64,000 bases of DNA from an uncultured Fibrobacter sp. (GTDB taxonomy: Bacteria; Fibrobacterota; Fibrobacteria; Fibrobacterales; Fibrobacteraceae), in contig CAKUXP010000003.1 of NCBI GenBank assembly GCA_934700345.1, positions 109,902-173,901 of the forward strand. The letters are read 5' to 3'. Positions 13,401-21,547 of this stretch are shown here, piece after piece. Made by a program: the position numbers and the translations under genes. The notes beneath the pieces were generated by a model. That model made no database searches, was not told the DNA's origin, and saw nothing but the letters and a program-made list of their open reading frames with translations. The stretch's first letter is position 1. Each line of letters begins with the position of its first letter.

Positions 13401-13474
13401 AATATACGAAAAAGCAAAAAAAAGTGAACTTTTTTCACAAAAACTCTTGACTTTGTGAAGAATAAGACTATTTT
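13401..13474. promoter_or_regulatory. Divergent switch region with operator half-sites
   Basis: Minus strand: TATATT at 13401-13406 toward the repressor. Plus strand: TTGACT (13447-13452), 16 bases, TATTTT (13469-13474) toward the early genes. TTCACAAA (13434-13441) and TTTGTGAA (13452-13459) form an inverted repeat around the -35 box, and a third GTGAA lies at 13424-13428. These are likely repressor sites. Confidence 0.65.
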
Positions 13475-13524
13475 TTTTTCTTAAAAATCCTATTTTTGAG
13501 AAAAAACAGAACAAAAGAGGTTTT

Positions 13525-13701
13525 ATGGCAGCAACTGAAGGAAAAAGCGTCCGAGTGACAGGCGAGACATTCGCCAAGCTTGAGAACGTCAAAACAGCGG
13601 CTCGTCGCAACGGCAAGTGCCTTTCGTTGGGCGTCATTATCGATGATTTGCTCGACTTTCGCACGCAGCTTTCCTACGCAAAAGACAAGGAAGGCTGCTA
13701 A
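13525..13701 (+). CDS. Small RHH-like early regulator
   Basis: The product is 58 aa: SVRVTGETFAKLENVKTAARRNGKCLSLGVIIDDLLDF resembles a ribbon-helix-helix DNA-binding unit. AGAGG precedes the ATG. It is the first gene of the early operon and is divergent from the XRE repressor, a Cro- or CII-like position. The function is inferred from place and fold. Confidence 0.6.
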   Translation: MAATEGKSVRVTGETFAKLENVKTAARRNGKCLSLGVIIDDLLDFRTQLSYAKDKEGC

Positions 13702-13755
13702 GTCCATGAAAAGCGTCCAACGGGCAGTATTCGTTTTGCGTGCAACGGAGATTCG

Positions 13756-14787
13756 ATGAAGTCAGTTTCAACTGTCCAACTTCCTGTTGCGCGTTTCCTT
13801 GACGAGGTCCTCACTCATGACGGAGAAGACCTAATTGCTTGGGTGAGAAACTTCGCTCGAGCACTGGCAAGATATCGTCCAGAGATGAACCCATTCGCTG
13901 CAGAACTTCTTGCTGACGTTGAAAGCTTTCGCACCGGAGACAACCGCCGCAAAAAGAAAAAGAAACAGGAAATCGACGCTCTGGTAAGCTCCACCCTGCC
14001 GGGGACCTCTTCCGGCAACGGGGAGGCGCTGAACGACGAAGGCGCCACAGCCCCGGCAGGGCAAAGTTTCGAGGCTCGGCAAGCCACCCCGGGAGCGCAG
14101 CCGCTAAGCGCTTTCGGGAAACCTTCAACCCCCGTCCCGGTCTCCGCGCACGGCGACGCCGCGGAGGGCGGCCTACTTACGCCCTGGTACGGGCCGGCGG
14201 CGGGGAAAACTTTCGACCAGGAAGCCACGCGCGCGGACGCCCGTATCCGCGAGGACCGGGACGCAAGCGCCACCGTCCGCGCGCAACACCCCGACGGAGA
14301 CGCCGCCACCCGCGAGGGCGCGGAGGCTGCCATTTCGGGCTTCGCAACGTCTCCGTCCGACATTCAAAAGCGCCCCGGTAAATCCGCCGATATCGCTGGT
14401 GGTTCTCCAAACCATGGCGGTTCGGAGCGGGGGGCGGGCGGCACTGCCATAGATGCCGTCCGCCGTTCCCCCGGGGCGAAGGTGCCGGAGCCGAGGCTCC
14501 GCTACGGGAGCGCGGGCAACGTGCTGATGACGGCGACCGAGGCGGCGAAACTCGCCTCCGAGTTCGGGGACGTGCGGCAGATAACCGAGGAGCTCTCGGA
14601 CTACCTGCTCCTGCACCCGAACAAGTACAGGAGCCACTACGCGGCGCTGCGCAACTGGTGCAGGCGCCGGATCCGGGAGGGCCGGAACCCGGACGGGACG
14701 AAAATGACCCAGGGCGACCGGCTCGCCCGCCACTTCGCCATGCGCGAGAAGGAGATACTCGATGGAAAAGACGCCGAAGAAGAATGA
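13756..14787 (+). CDS. Putative replication organiser protein
   Basis: The product is 343 aa. The N-terminal 70 residues end in RRKKKKK. Residues about 75-245 are Ala/Pro/Gly/Ser-rich and look disordered. The C-terminal domain (VLMTATEAAKLASEFGDVRQITEELSDYLLLHPNKYRSHYAALRNWCRRR) matches the tail of many phage replisome organisers, where a DnaC/DnaB loader binds. The first 210 bases are much lower in GC than the rest, so the N-terminal domain may have been exchanged. It overlaps the next gene by 26 bases. Confidence 0.55.
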   Translation: MKSVSTVQLPVARFLDEVLTHDGEDLIAWVRNFARALARYRPEMNPFAAELLADVESFRTGDNRRKKKKKQEIDALVSSTLPGTSSGNGEALNDEGATAPAGQSFEARQATPGAQPLSAFGKPSTPVPVSAHGDAAEGGLLTPWYGPAAGKTFDQEATRADARIREDRDASATVRAQHPDGDAATREGAEAAISGFATSPSDIQKRPGKSADIAGGSPNHGGSERGAGGTAIDAVRRSPGAKVPEPRLRYGSAGNVLMTATEAAKLASEFGDVRQITEELSDYLLLHPNKYRSHYAALRNWCRRRIREGRNPDGTKMTQGDRLARHFAMREKEILDGKDAEEE

Positions 14788-15265
14788 CGAGGCGCGCCCG
14801 ACGGAGGCGCGGCGTCTCGCGGAGAACCGGCGCGTCGCCCTCTTCGCGAGGGAACTGCGGAACGCGTACGCGCAGGCCGGGCACCCGCTGTCGGACGACA
14901 CGCTGGTCCAGGTGGCGTCGAGCCTCTCGGAATCGGTGAAGTGCCGCGATTCCGAGGTCGGGGCCGTGTTCGCCGAGGCGAAGGCGGTGGCGGACGTCCC
15001 GACGCAGCGCCAGCTCTCGGAGGCGCTAGGCCGTCTCCGGGCGAGGGCCTGCCTCACGGAGGCGCTCCCGCGGGAACAGGCGGAGCGCATCATGCGCCGT
15101 GCGAGGCTCTTCGGCCAGCTGCGGGACTTCTGCTACATGAACGGGCTCGCGGGGGCGTTCTTCGACGCGACCGAGAAGCGCGACGGCAAGTGGGCGAATC
15201 CGGAACTGCTGCGCGACGTGCAGAGGCGCGCCATGGGCATGGGCTTCCGCTACGCGGAGACCTAG
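14762..15265 (+). CDS. Hypothetical early protein, replication cluster
   Basis: The product is 167 aa, helical and charged, with Cys at DFCYMNG. No family recognised. It overlaps the replication-organiser gene, so it may act with it, for example as a helicase-loading partner; that is positional inference only. Confidence 0.6.
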   Translation: MEKTPKKNDEARPTEARRLAENRRVALFARELRNAYAQAGHPLSDDTLVQVASSLSESVKCRDSEVGAVFAEAKAVADVPTQRQLSEALGRLRARACLTEALPREQAERIMRRARLFGQLRDFCYMNGLAGAFFDATEKRDGKWANPELLRDVQRRAMGMGFRYAET

Positions 15266-15304
15266 GAAAATTTTCACAACGACTGAAAAAAAAAGGAAAG
15301 GACT

Positions 15305-15640
15305 ATGGAAAACACGATAGCGACGAAAAAGACGACAGAGGCAAAGGCCTACGACACGCTCGCGGTGACGAACGCGCGGGTTCTCATCTTCAAGGACGGC
15401 ATCGTCATGGGCCGCATCCGGGCGCTCGCCGAGGTGACGCTGAACGGACAGCTCACGCTCCGGCAGCTCCGGGTCGTGGAGGGCGAGGGCGGGCTCTACG
15501 TCGGCTACCCGAACGACCCGTTCTGGAAGGGCGAAGACTACCGGAGCATCTTCTTCCCGATTACCAGGGAACTCCGGGAGCACATCGAGGAAGTCGTCCT
15601 CGAAAAGTACCGGACGAAACAAGCCAAGGGAGGCAAATGA
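15305..15640 (+). CDS. SpoVG-like protein
   Basis: The product is 111 aa. The SpoVG fold is clear: VTNARVLIFKDGIVMGRIRALAEVTLNGQLTLRQLRVVEGEGGLYVGYPND, then PITRELREHIEEVVLEKY. SpoVG is a nucleic-acid-binding regulator in bacteria. Phage homologues occur in early operons with unknown targets. AAAGGA precedes the ATG. Confidence 0.8.
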   Translation: MENTIATKKTTEAKAYDTLAVTNARVLIFKDGIVMGRIRALAEVTLNGQLTLRQLRVVEGEGGLYVGYPNDPFWKGEDYRSIFFPITRELREHIEEVVLEKYRTKQAKGGK

Positions 15641-15807
15641 TGGAAACGACGATGAAGAAGGCCAAGACGGGCCTCATCACGCTGAAGACGGAACGCGGCT
15701 GGGAGCCGTGGGGAATCGGCACGTTCCGCGAGGGAGCGGAGGCCCAGGCGGAGGCCGGGGCGCGCGCGTTCGCCTACTGCCCGCTCACGCCGAGGAGGGA
15801 AGGATGA
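15637..15807 (+). CDS. Small hypothetical early protein
   Basis: The product is 56 aa. It starts at ATG 15637 with GGGAGG close upstream and overlaps the SpoVG-like stop; a second ATG follows directly. Nothing recognised. Confidence 0.55.
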   Translation: MMETTMKKAKTGLITLKTERGWEPWGIGTFREGAEAQAEAGARAFAYCPLTPRREG

Positions 15808-16034
15808 CCGAAGAACAGAAGGAATGCGAATACTGCCATTTCGACAGCCGCGGAGCGGACTTCGCCGACAACGGCGACAGCATCGGCTACTGCAGGTTCC
15901 AGCTTGCCAAGTTCCCGGCCGGCTACTACATCAACGCCTGGAGCGGGGAGGGTGGGGAAAAGTTCGACGTGGAAAGCGAATTCATCCACTACTGCCCGAT
16001 GTGCGGGCGCAAGCTCGGAAAGGAGGACGCATGA
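15804..16034 (+). CDS. Zinc-ribbon small protein
   Basis: The product is 76 aa, with two Cys pairs, CEYCHF near the start and CPMCGRKL near the end, plus a central acidic stretch. This is typical of phage zinc-ribbon proteins. ATGA overlaps join it to both neighbours. Confidence 0.65.
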   Translation: MTEEQKECEYCHFDSRGADFADNGDSIGYCRFQLAKFPAGYYINAWSGEGGEKFDVESEFIHYCPMCGRKLGKEDA

Positions 16035-16222
16035 CGGGCGCTCAGGTGGCGACAATCTTCATCCTCACGGGGCTTTTCGCCCTGGGCGGCATCGCGGCAT
16101 ACGCCGGGGCGAAAATCGCCTCTAGACGCGAGGAACGCAGGTTTTCCAAGGAATTCATCTACGGGGAATGGGAAAAGAGACGCAAACTGGCGGAAATCGC
16201 CAAGGAGAAGAAACATGGCTAA
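16031..16222 (+). CDS. Small single-span membrane protein
   Basis: The product is 63 aa. One hydrophobic segment (ATIFILTGLFALGGIAAYAGA, residues about 6-26) is followed by a basic cytoplasmic tail. Role unknown. Overlaps the next gene by 8 bases. Confidence 0.6.
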   Translation: MTGAQVATIFILTGLFALGGIAAYAGAKIASRREERRFSKEFIYGEWEKRRKLAEIAKEKKHG

Positions 16223-17114
16223 CGAACTTGTGAACGTCCCCCTGGAACAGGTGGGGATGATGGCGAAGGCGGTGGCGGACAGCGGGCTGTTCGGCATCAG
16301 GAACGAGGCGCAGGCTTTCGCGCTGATGTGCGTGGCGCAGGCTGACGGCATCCCCCCGATCAAGGCGGTGCAGCAGTACCACATCATCGACAACAAGCCC
16401 GCGCTGAAGAGCGAGGCGATGCTCGCGCGCTTCCAGGCGGCTGGCGGCAAGATCCGGTGGACGGAGCGGACGGCCCAGCGCGTGTCGCTGTGGCTGTCGC
16501 ACCCGCAGGCAGGCGAGCTCGAGGTCTCGTGGGACATGGACAGGGCGAAGGCGGCGGGGCTCGCCGGCAAGAACCAGTGGAAGGCGTACCCGATGCAGAT
16601 GATGGGCGCGCGCTGCATATCGGAAGGGATCCGCGCCCTCTACCCGGCGTGCCTCGGCGGCTGCTACACGCCGGAGGAGGTTCGCGACTTCGGGAACGAC
16701 GAGCCGCATCCGGAACCCGGACCCGCGCCGCAACCGCACCCGAAGCCGGCGGAATCCCCGAAGCCTCCGAAGGCGAAGGCGCCGAAGAAGGCGGATCGCG
16801 CGGTCGAGGCGGAGGTCGTCCCGGAAGCCCCGGCGGAAGGCCGCGCCCCGGAAGCGGCGGCGACGCCGGAACAGGAGCGGCAGCCCGCCCCGAAGCCGAA
16901 GCGCGACCCGGCGGAGATGCGCGCGAACTTCCTCGCGTGGGCGAAGTCCGCGACGAGGACCAAGGACCCGCAGGCGGTCATCGACGCGCTCGGAAGGCTC
17001 GGCTACGAGTCGCTCGAGCAGATACCCGCCGACGAGGAGGCGCTCCGGGCGGCGACGAAGGAAATCAGGACTTTGCCGGACATCCCGGCAGAAAACATGG
17101 AGATCCCGTTCTAG
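16215..17114 (+). CDS. RecT-like recombination protein (putative)
   Basis: The product is 299 aa. Residues 1-150 resemble a common prophage protein class: ALMCVAQADGIPPIKAVQQYHIIDNKPALKSEAMLARFQAAGG, then NQWKAYPMQMMGARCISEGIRALYP. These sit beside exonucleases and are thought to be single-strand annealing proteins. Residues about 155-230 are Pro/Lys/Glu-rich and disordered. A small C-terminal helical domain closes the protein. Assignment to RecT rather than a related annealing family is tentative. Confidence 0.6.
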   Translation: MANELVNVPLEQVGMMAKAVADSGLFGIRNEAQAFALMCVAQADGIPPIKAVQQYHIIDNKPALKSEAMLARFQAAGGKIRWTERTAQRVSLWLSHPQAGELEVSWDMDRAKAAGLAGKNQWKAYPMQMMGARCISEGIRALYPACLGGCYTPEEVRDFGNDEPHPEPGPAPQPHPKPAESPKPPKAKAPKKADRAVEAEVVPEAPAEGRAPEAAATPEQERQPAPKPKRDPAEMRANFLAWAKSATRTKDPQAVIDALGRLGYESLEQIPADEEALRAATKEIRTLPDIPAENMEIPF

Positions 17115-17132
17115 GGAAAGGAGAAGACGAAA

Positions 17133-17621
17133 ATGGCGAAGACGCTTGTGGCGATGGACGAGAAGACCGTCACCGACAACATCGAGGGCGAACGCCTGAA
17201 GGGCGCGTTCCGCACCTGCTGCGCGGTGGCGCGTGGCGAGCGCGACTGCGGGGCGCTGGAATCCGACGCGGAGGCGGTGCACGACCTGCAGGAGTTCGCG
17301 GACAGGCTCGCGGACCTCGGCAAGGCCATCTCCGAGGCGGTAAGGAACGCGGAGGCGCGCTACTTCGACGCGAACGGCGACGTCACGAAGGGGTTCAAGA
17401 TACGGAACACCGGCAGCACGGTGACGGTGAAGGACGCGGAAGGGCTGCTCGCGGAGGCGGTGCTCCTCGGCTACAACGAGGGCGCGATCCGCAACCGCAT
17501 GACGGTGAGCGCGAAGGACGCGATGGCCGCCATGGGCATCGACCGCGAGCGCTTCGAGGCCGAGTTCGGCGAGTTCATCGAGGTGAAGAAGAAGTCCGAC
17601 ACGCTCGTCCGGGAATACTGA
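17133..17621 (+). CDS. Hypothetical protein, recombination cluster
   Basis: The product is 162 aa. It has a helical N-terminal half and a middle strand segment (GFKIRNTGSTVTVKDAEGLL), and ends EVKKKSDTLVREY. GGAAAGGAG precedes the ATG. No family recognised. Its place right after the RecT-like gene suggests a recombination accessory. Confidence 0.6.
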   Translation: MAKTLVAMDEKTVTDNIEGERLKGAFRTCCAVARGERDCGALESDAEAVHDLQEFADRLADLGKAISEAVRNAEARYFDANGDVTKGFKIRNTGSTVTVKDAEGLLAEAVLLGYNEGAIRNRMTVSAKDAMAAMGIDRERFEAEFGEFIEVKKKSDTLVREY

Positions 17622-17961
17622 CCGGACGCCCCTCCCGCCCCGCCTGGGCGACGGGAGGACGGCGCGCGCGGCGGCGCCGGCGGGGACTCCGAGCCCCGTC
17701 CGCCCCGGTCCGACTCCGGGGGCGCGCCCTAGGCCCGGAAAGGCGGCAAGGGAAAAGGTTCTCCGACCGTTTTACGCCCCCTGTCGCCCGGAAGGGAAAT
17801 GCCCGGAGTAGCGGTCGCGGAACCCGGGAACGGGCGAACCGCATAGTCCCCCCATAGTCCCCCCATGGGCGCCCCTGCGGCCTCAAGGGGTCCCGCGAAA
17901 GAAGGGCGAGGCCGTGGTCCCGGGTCGATACGGGACAAGACTTTCAAGACAGGAGACAGGC
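17622..17961. other. 340-base GC-rich intergenic region
   Basis: No convincing gene is seen. The first 120 bases are very GC-rich with inverted segments (CTCCCGCC...GACGGGAG). At 17843-17864 the 11-mer ATAGTCCCCCC occurs twice in tandem, followed by ATGGG. An origin, a structured RNA or an attenuator are possible. Confidence 0.5.
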
Positions 17962-18213
17962 ATGAGAGACTGCAAGGACGACAGCGTACTTTCGAGGTTC
18001 CCGTTCCGGCGTGTAGGCCCCGAGCAGGTGCCGGCATGGGACACGGCCTCGGTCGCCGAGGCGATGTGCGTGTCGAAAAAGACGATACTCCGCTGGGTCG
18101 CCGAGACCCGCGACGGGAAGATGGCTTTCCCGTTCTTCCAGCCTCACCCACGCGGAAAAATCTTCTTCCCGATAGGGGAGGTCATCTACTGGGCGAACTG
18201 GAAACAGGAATAG
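17962..18213 (+). CDS. HTH_17/MerR-like DNA-binding protein
   Basis: The product is 83 aa. WDTASVAEAMCVSKKTILRWVAETRDGKMAFPFF, then a wing FFPIGEVIYWANWK, is the helix-turn-helix layout of excisionase-like proteins. CAGGAGA precedes the ATG at 17962. It is the best excisionase or late-regulator candidate, though it is 4 kb from the attachment site. Confidence 0.65.
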   Translation: MRDCKDDSVLSRFPFRRVGPEQVPAWDTASVAEAMCVSKKTILRWVAETRDGKMAFPFFQPHPRGKIFFPIGEVIYWANWKQE

Positions 18214-18216
18214 CCG

Positions 18217-18366
18217 ATGTACGACTGCGCGGAATGCCCCTGGTCCCGGAAGGGATGCCGGAGGGCGAACAGGACGCTCCCACGCCTCGACTGGCGGGAG
18301 TGCCCCCTCGCGCGGGACGCAGACGGCGCAAACGGAAACCGGAAAGAAAAGGAAAAAAGCCAATGA
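18217..18366 (+). CDS. Small Cys-rich protein
   Basis: The product is 49 aa: MYDCAECPWSRKGC, then WRECPLA, a probable zinc site, then a Lys/Glu-rich tail. It overlaps the next start as ATGA. Confidence 0.55.
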   Translation: MYDCAECPWSRKGCRRANRTLPRLDWRECPLARDADGANGNRKEKEKSQ

Positions 18367-19109
18367 AAATCAAGGGAAAGGTGCACTGCTTCTTCGAGCA
18401 GTCGGGGACGTTCAAGAACGCCTTCATCGGGCTTGGCATCCCCGCCGAGGACTACGACATCCAGGACAACTTCGGCGAGACGGACCACGTGATCGACCTG
18501 TTCGCGGAAATAGACAAGGCGTACGAGGGGTTGGCGAGCGTGTTCGACGGGATTGGAAAGGACGACCTCGTCGTTGCGTTCTTTCCGTGCATCTACTTCT
18601 GCGCCGCCTCGATGACGGCTTTCAACTTAGACACGGTCAATTACCGGAAGATGTCGCACGCGGAGCAGATTCGCAAGATACTGGCTCGCTCCGCGAAGCG
18701 GAGCGAGTTCTACGATCTGCTGGTCAAATTCGTCGGAGTCGTCCTCGAACGCGGAATCCGGATGGTATTAGAGAATCCATGGGCGGAACAGCACTACCTC
18801 AAGGGAGGCAACTTTCTGAAGCCTCCGACATTCGTGGACATCGACAGGACGCGCCGCGGCGACTTTTTCGTAAAGCCGACAGCTTTCTGGTTCTGGAACT
18901 GCGAACCGACCGTCGGTTTCACGTACCAACCGACGGCACCGGAGAAAATCCGCAGAGTTCTTTCCGCGAAATCGTCGAAGACGGCGGGAATCTGCTCCGA
19001 GGAGCGGAGCATGATCAGCCCGGACTACGCGCGGAACTGGATCTGCGACTTCATCCTCGGCAAGCCGCAGGCAATCGGGCAGCTCTCGCTGCCGCTGGAG
19101 GCGCAATGA
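18363..19109 (+). CDS. Divergent DNA methylase-like phage protein
   Basis: The product is 248 aa. The order of motifs follows a phage class related to C5-methylases: CFFEQSGTFKNAFIGLG (SAM-loop position), DHVIDLF, AFFPCIYFCAAS (motif IV-like PCxxF with the catalytic Cys position kept), MVLENPW, KPTAFWFW. It lacks an obvious target-recognition domain. It may methylate phage DNA or be a relic. Its base composition is lower in GC than its neighbours. Confidence 0.6.
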   Translation: MKIKGKVHCFFEQSGTFKNAFIGLGIPAEDYDIQDNFGETDHVIDLFAEIDKAYEGLASVFDGIGKDDLVVAFFPCIYFCAASMTAFNLDTVNYRKMSHAEQIRKILARSAKRSEFYDLLVKFVGVVLERGIRMVLENPWAEQHYLKGGNFLKPPTFVDIDRTRRGDFFVKPTAFWFWNCEPTVGFTYQPTAPEKIRRVLSAKSSKTAGICSEERSMISPDYARNWICDFILGKPQAIGQLSLPLEAQ

Positions 19110-19534
19110 CCGAAGAGACGACCGAATACGAAGCCGGAACCGCGATGGCGGAAGCCTTCGCGAACGCCGCGCCGCAGAAGCCGAGGAACAGGAAGACCGA
19201 CCGGGCGTGGCTTTCCGAGTTCTTCTCCGGGACGAACCGGATGACCTGCAAGGACGAACTGAAGCGCGCCCTCGCCGACGGAATCCTCCACGGCCACAGG
19301 CTCACCGAGTGCGAGCGGATATTCGCCGAATACGCCCTCGAGCAGGCCTGGCGCCTCGAAGCGATGAACGCCGCCATGGTCGAGTACTCGGCGACCGAGA
19401 ACCGCGTCCGCCGCCTCGCAAGCGACTTCCGCGAACACCGCGACCCCGCGCACCTCGACCAGGCGCTCGACTCCCTCGAAAGGAAGCTCGAAATTCTCGA
19501 GCGCAAGCGCCGCGAAATAATGGGGGTGTACTGA
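19106..19534 (+). CDS. Hypothetical helical protein
   Basis: The product is 142 aa. The N-terminal third is Ala/Glu-rich. The C-terminus (DQALDSLERKLEILERKRREIM) is a coiled coil. It is coupled to both neighbours by 1-4 base overlaps. Function unknown. Confidence 0.6.
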   Translation: MTEETTEYEAGTAMAEAFANAAPQKPRNRKTDRAWLSEFFSGTNRMTCKDELKRALADGILHGHRLTECERIFAEYALEQAWRLEAMNAAMVEYSATENRVRRLASDFREHRDPAHLDQALDSLERKLEILERKRREIMGVY

Positions 19535-19998
19535 TGACCGAAGCGGAAATGGCCTTCTACCGCCTCGCCCGCGAAAGGGCGTTCGACCCGGAACGCTTCG
19601 ACCGGATGAACGAAAGCGCGAGGAAAACCGCCGAAAGACGCAACGAACTCAGGCGGGAACGCAAGAGGGAATACATGCGGGAATACGGCCGGAAGAGATA
19701 CGCCGCGAACAGGAAGCTCTTCATCGACCGCGCCCTGGAATACTACCGGACGCATAGGGAAAGGATCAATGAACGCCGCAGGAAATGGACGCCCGAACGG
19801 CTGGAACTCGAAAAGTCGAAGAAGCACGCGCTGTACCTCCGCAACCGGGAGAAAATCCTCGCGGGCCGGAGGGAACGCCTCGCGAACATGACGCCCGAGG
19901 AACGCGATCGCTACCGGGAACGCCAGCACGGATACTACGTCCGATACCGGGACAGGACCCGCGCGGAAGCGGCAAGCCAGTCCAAGCCAACCAAATAA
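19534..19998 (+). CDS. Arg/Glu-rich helical protein
   Basis: The product is 154 aa. About a third of residues are charged, with repeated RRYxANR and RExxYRE-like units, one long predicted helix. Similar phage proteins often sit beside nucleases and may bind DNA. No catalytic motif is seen. Confidence 0.55.
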   Translation: MTEAEMAFYRLARERAFDPERFDRMNESARKTAERRNELRRERKREYMREYGRKRYAANRKLFIDRALEYYRTHRERINERRRKWTPERLELEKSKKHALYLRNREKILAGRRERLANMTPEERDRYRERQHGYYVRYRDRTRAEAASQSKPTK

Positions 19999-20021
19999 AC
20001 CAACCAACGGAGAAAACAACA

Positions 20022-20438
20022 ATGAAGTATAACGGAATGAAGTTAAAGGAATTCAAAAGCGATAAGCCGGTAGCATTCGACCCGCCAAAGAATATGCTCG
20101 TGTGGGACGACGACGACAGGATGTGCAGATGTGCTGTTGTCCTCGCATATTTGCCCGAGAGCACGAGTCCCGTTATCGTAGATTGTAGCTTCTGGCAGCA
20201 TTGCGCAGAAATCCCGGAAGAATCGAAGCCTCGCCGTGCAACGAACCTCGAACTTGCGAAATGGCTCGCGCAAGGAAACGGGCAGGTCTCTGGAAATGAT
20301 AGTCTCGGTGTGTGGGTGACGCATACATACACCAAGAACGAGGAGCATAATGCATGTGATGAATCTACTGCGGTTCGCAAGTGGGAAGATGCCGAGTGGC
20401 ATGAACCCACGGTGGACTACATGGGACTGGAGGGATGA
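20022..20438 (+). CDS. Hypothetical protein
   Basis: The product is 138 aa, acidic, with several Cys/His (CSFWQHCAEIP). ACGGAGA precedes the ATG. GC is visibly lower than in the preceding genes. Not recognised. Confidence 0.6.
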   Translation: MKYNGMKLKEFKSDKPVAFDPPKNMLVWDDDDRMCRCAVVLAYLPESTSPVIVDCSFWQHCAEIPEESKPRRATNLELAKWLAQGNGQVSGNDSLGVWVTHTYTKNEEHNACDESTAVRKWEDAEWHEPTVDYMGLEG

Positions 20439-20644
20439 CAATGCCGAAGAGCGATATACTCATTGAACGGGCAAAGCATCTCTACAAGATGATTCACCCA
20501 TACCGAGACGCCCTGGAATCCGAGTGCCCAAACTCCGTGAAGCTCGCCCTGCTCGTCAACCGCTGGCCGAACCCGTGGTGCGCATTGCAGGAACTCTCGA
20601 AGTCCATCCCGTTCCTTGAAAGAAAGAAGCTGGAGGCGAAATGA
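20435..20644 (+). CDS. Small hypothetical protein
   Basis: The product is 69 aa. ATGA overlap with the previous gene; a second ATG two codons later has a better-placed GGAGGG. Basic and helical. Not recognised. Confidence 0.5.
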   Translation: MTMPKSDILIERAKHLYKMIHPYRDALESECPNSVKLALLVNRWPNPWCALQELSKSIPFLERKKLEAK

Positions 20645-20841
20645 ACGACCCTGTCGTGTTTCCGCTCGACCCCATCTACGGCAAGGAATCCGGATACCGG
20701 ATTTCCAACCGGCTAATCCGCAAGAACGCCAAATACAACCGCGAGCGGGAAAGGCGCATCGCGAAATGCTGGGACTGCGGATACTTCAACTACTGCTACG
20801 ACCCGGCCAACTGCAGGAAGGAGAAAAATGATGCTGGATAA
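20641..20841 (+). CDS. Small Cys-rich protein
   Basis: The product is 66 aa. AKCWDCGYFNYCYDPANC gives four Cys in a probable zinc knot. Basic N-terminal half. Overlaps both neighbours. Confidence 0.55.
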   Translation: MNDPVVFPLDPIYGKESGYRISNRLIRKNAKYNRERERRIAKCWDCGYFNYCYDPANCRKEKNDAG

Positions 20842-21214
20842 TTTCTGGATCGCTAAGTGCGTGCAGGTTTTTGATTCCGAAAAAACCGTCAAAATCGCGT
20901 TCTGCACGGAATGCAAGTGTTGCACATATATTTTTCCCGAAGAGTACAAGAAGATTTCCGAATCTTCAAAGGCGGACCTTTTTCGGGCAATAAAGCACTC
21001 GGACACGTGCAATGCTTATAGGCTCTACCTTAAGGATTCCACGAAATCCAAAACAGGAGAAAAAGGAAAGGCATTGAAAATGCTTTGGCGACTTTTCCTG
21101 CTCGCCCTCTTTTTCGCGAACGGAATACTCCTTGTAGCCTTCGATTCCACCAAGAACGGGTTTGTCATGGTGCTGTCCTACATCGCTCTTCTGGAAGAAA
21201 CGAGGACTAGATGA
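20828..21214 (+). CDS. Cys-cluster membrane protein
   Basis: The product is 128 aa. The N-terminal half has CTECKCC and HSDTC, a possible metal site. The C-terminal part has two hydrophobic segments (MLWRLFLLALFFANGILLVAF and VMVLSYIALL). AAGGAG lies before the paired ATGs at 20828/20831. Function unknown. Confidence 0.55.
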   Translation: MMLDNFWIAKCVQVFDSEKTVKIAFCTECKCCTYIFPEEYKKISESSKADLFRAIKHSDTCNAYRLYLKDSTKSKTGEKGKALKMLWRLFLLALFFANGILLVAFDSTKNGFVMVLSYIALLEETRTR

Positions 21215-21384
21215 TGAGACCGATACCCGAATTCACCGGAGCGAACGGCTACCCCGTCCGCCACGAACCCTACTTCGTGTACATCCCCCTCGGGGAATGG
21301 GAGGACATGACCGACGAGCTGAAGCGCCTCAGGGAGGAGAACGCGAGGCTCAGGGAAAAATTCGGACCAATGAAGACAAAATGA
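21211..21384 (+). CDS. Small coiled-coil protein
   Basis: The product is 57 aa. An aromatic N-terminal half is followed by a leucine-zipper-like end (MTDELKRLREENARLREKFG). It overlaps the previous stop by 4 bases. Confidence 0.5.
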   Translation: MMRPIPEFTGANGYPVRHEPYFVYIPLGEWEDMTDELKRLREENARLREKFGPMKTK

Positions 21385-21491
21385 CCGAAGAAACGGAAAC
21401 TCCTCTCCATGCCCTTGTTTCATAAAAACATCATATAAAACTGTCTTGATTTTGCTACGGAAAGCAACTAGAAAGACTTCAATAATGGGCT

Positions 21492-21519
21492 TGCTTTGTG
21501 CCGTGTAAGTGGTACATTA
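21492..21519 (+). promoter_or_regulatory. Promoter before the last phage gene
   Basis: TTGCTT, 16 bases, TACATT, followed about 30 bases later by the ATG with GATAGGA upstream. Confidence 0.5.
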
Positions 21520-21547
21520 TGGGAAACAAACGATAGGAGTGCAAAAC

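Noticed and set aside
14173..15093. Long minus-strand frames opposite the replication genes (306 and 235 aa)
   Set aside because: They mirror the third-position GC bias of the real genes and have Arg/Pro/Ala-rich shadow composition.
16155..17282. 375-aa minus-strand frame opposite the RecT-like gene
   Set aside because: Arg/Leu-rich shadow of a recognisable plus-strand gene, with no ribosome site.
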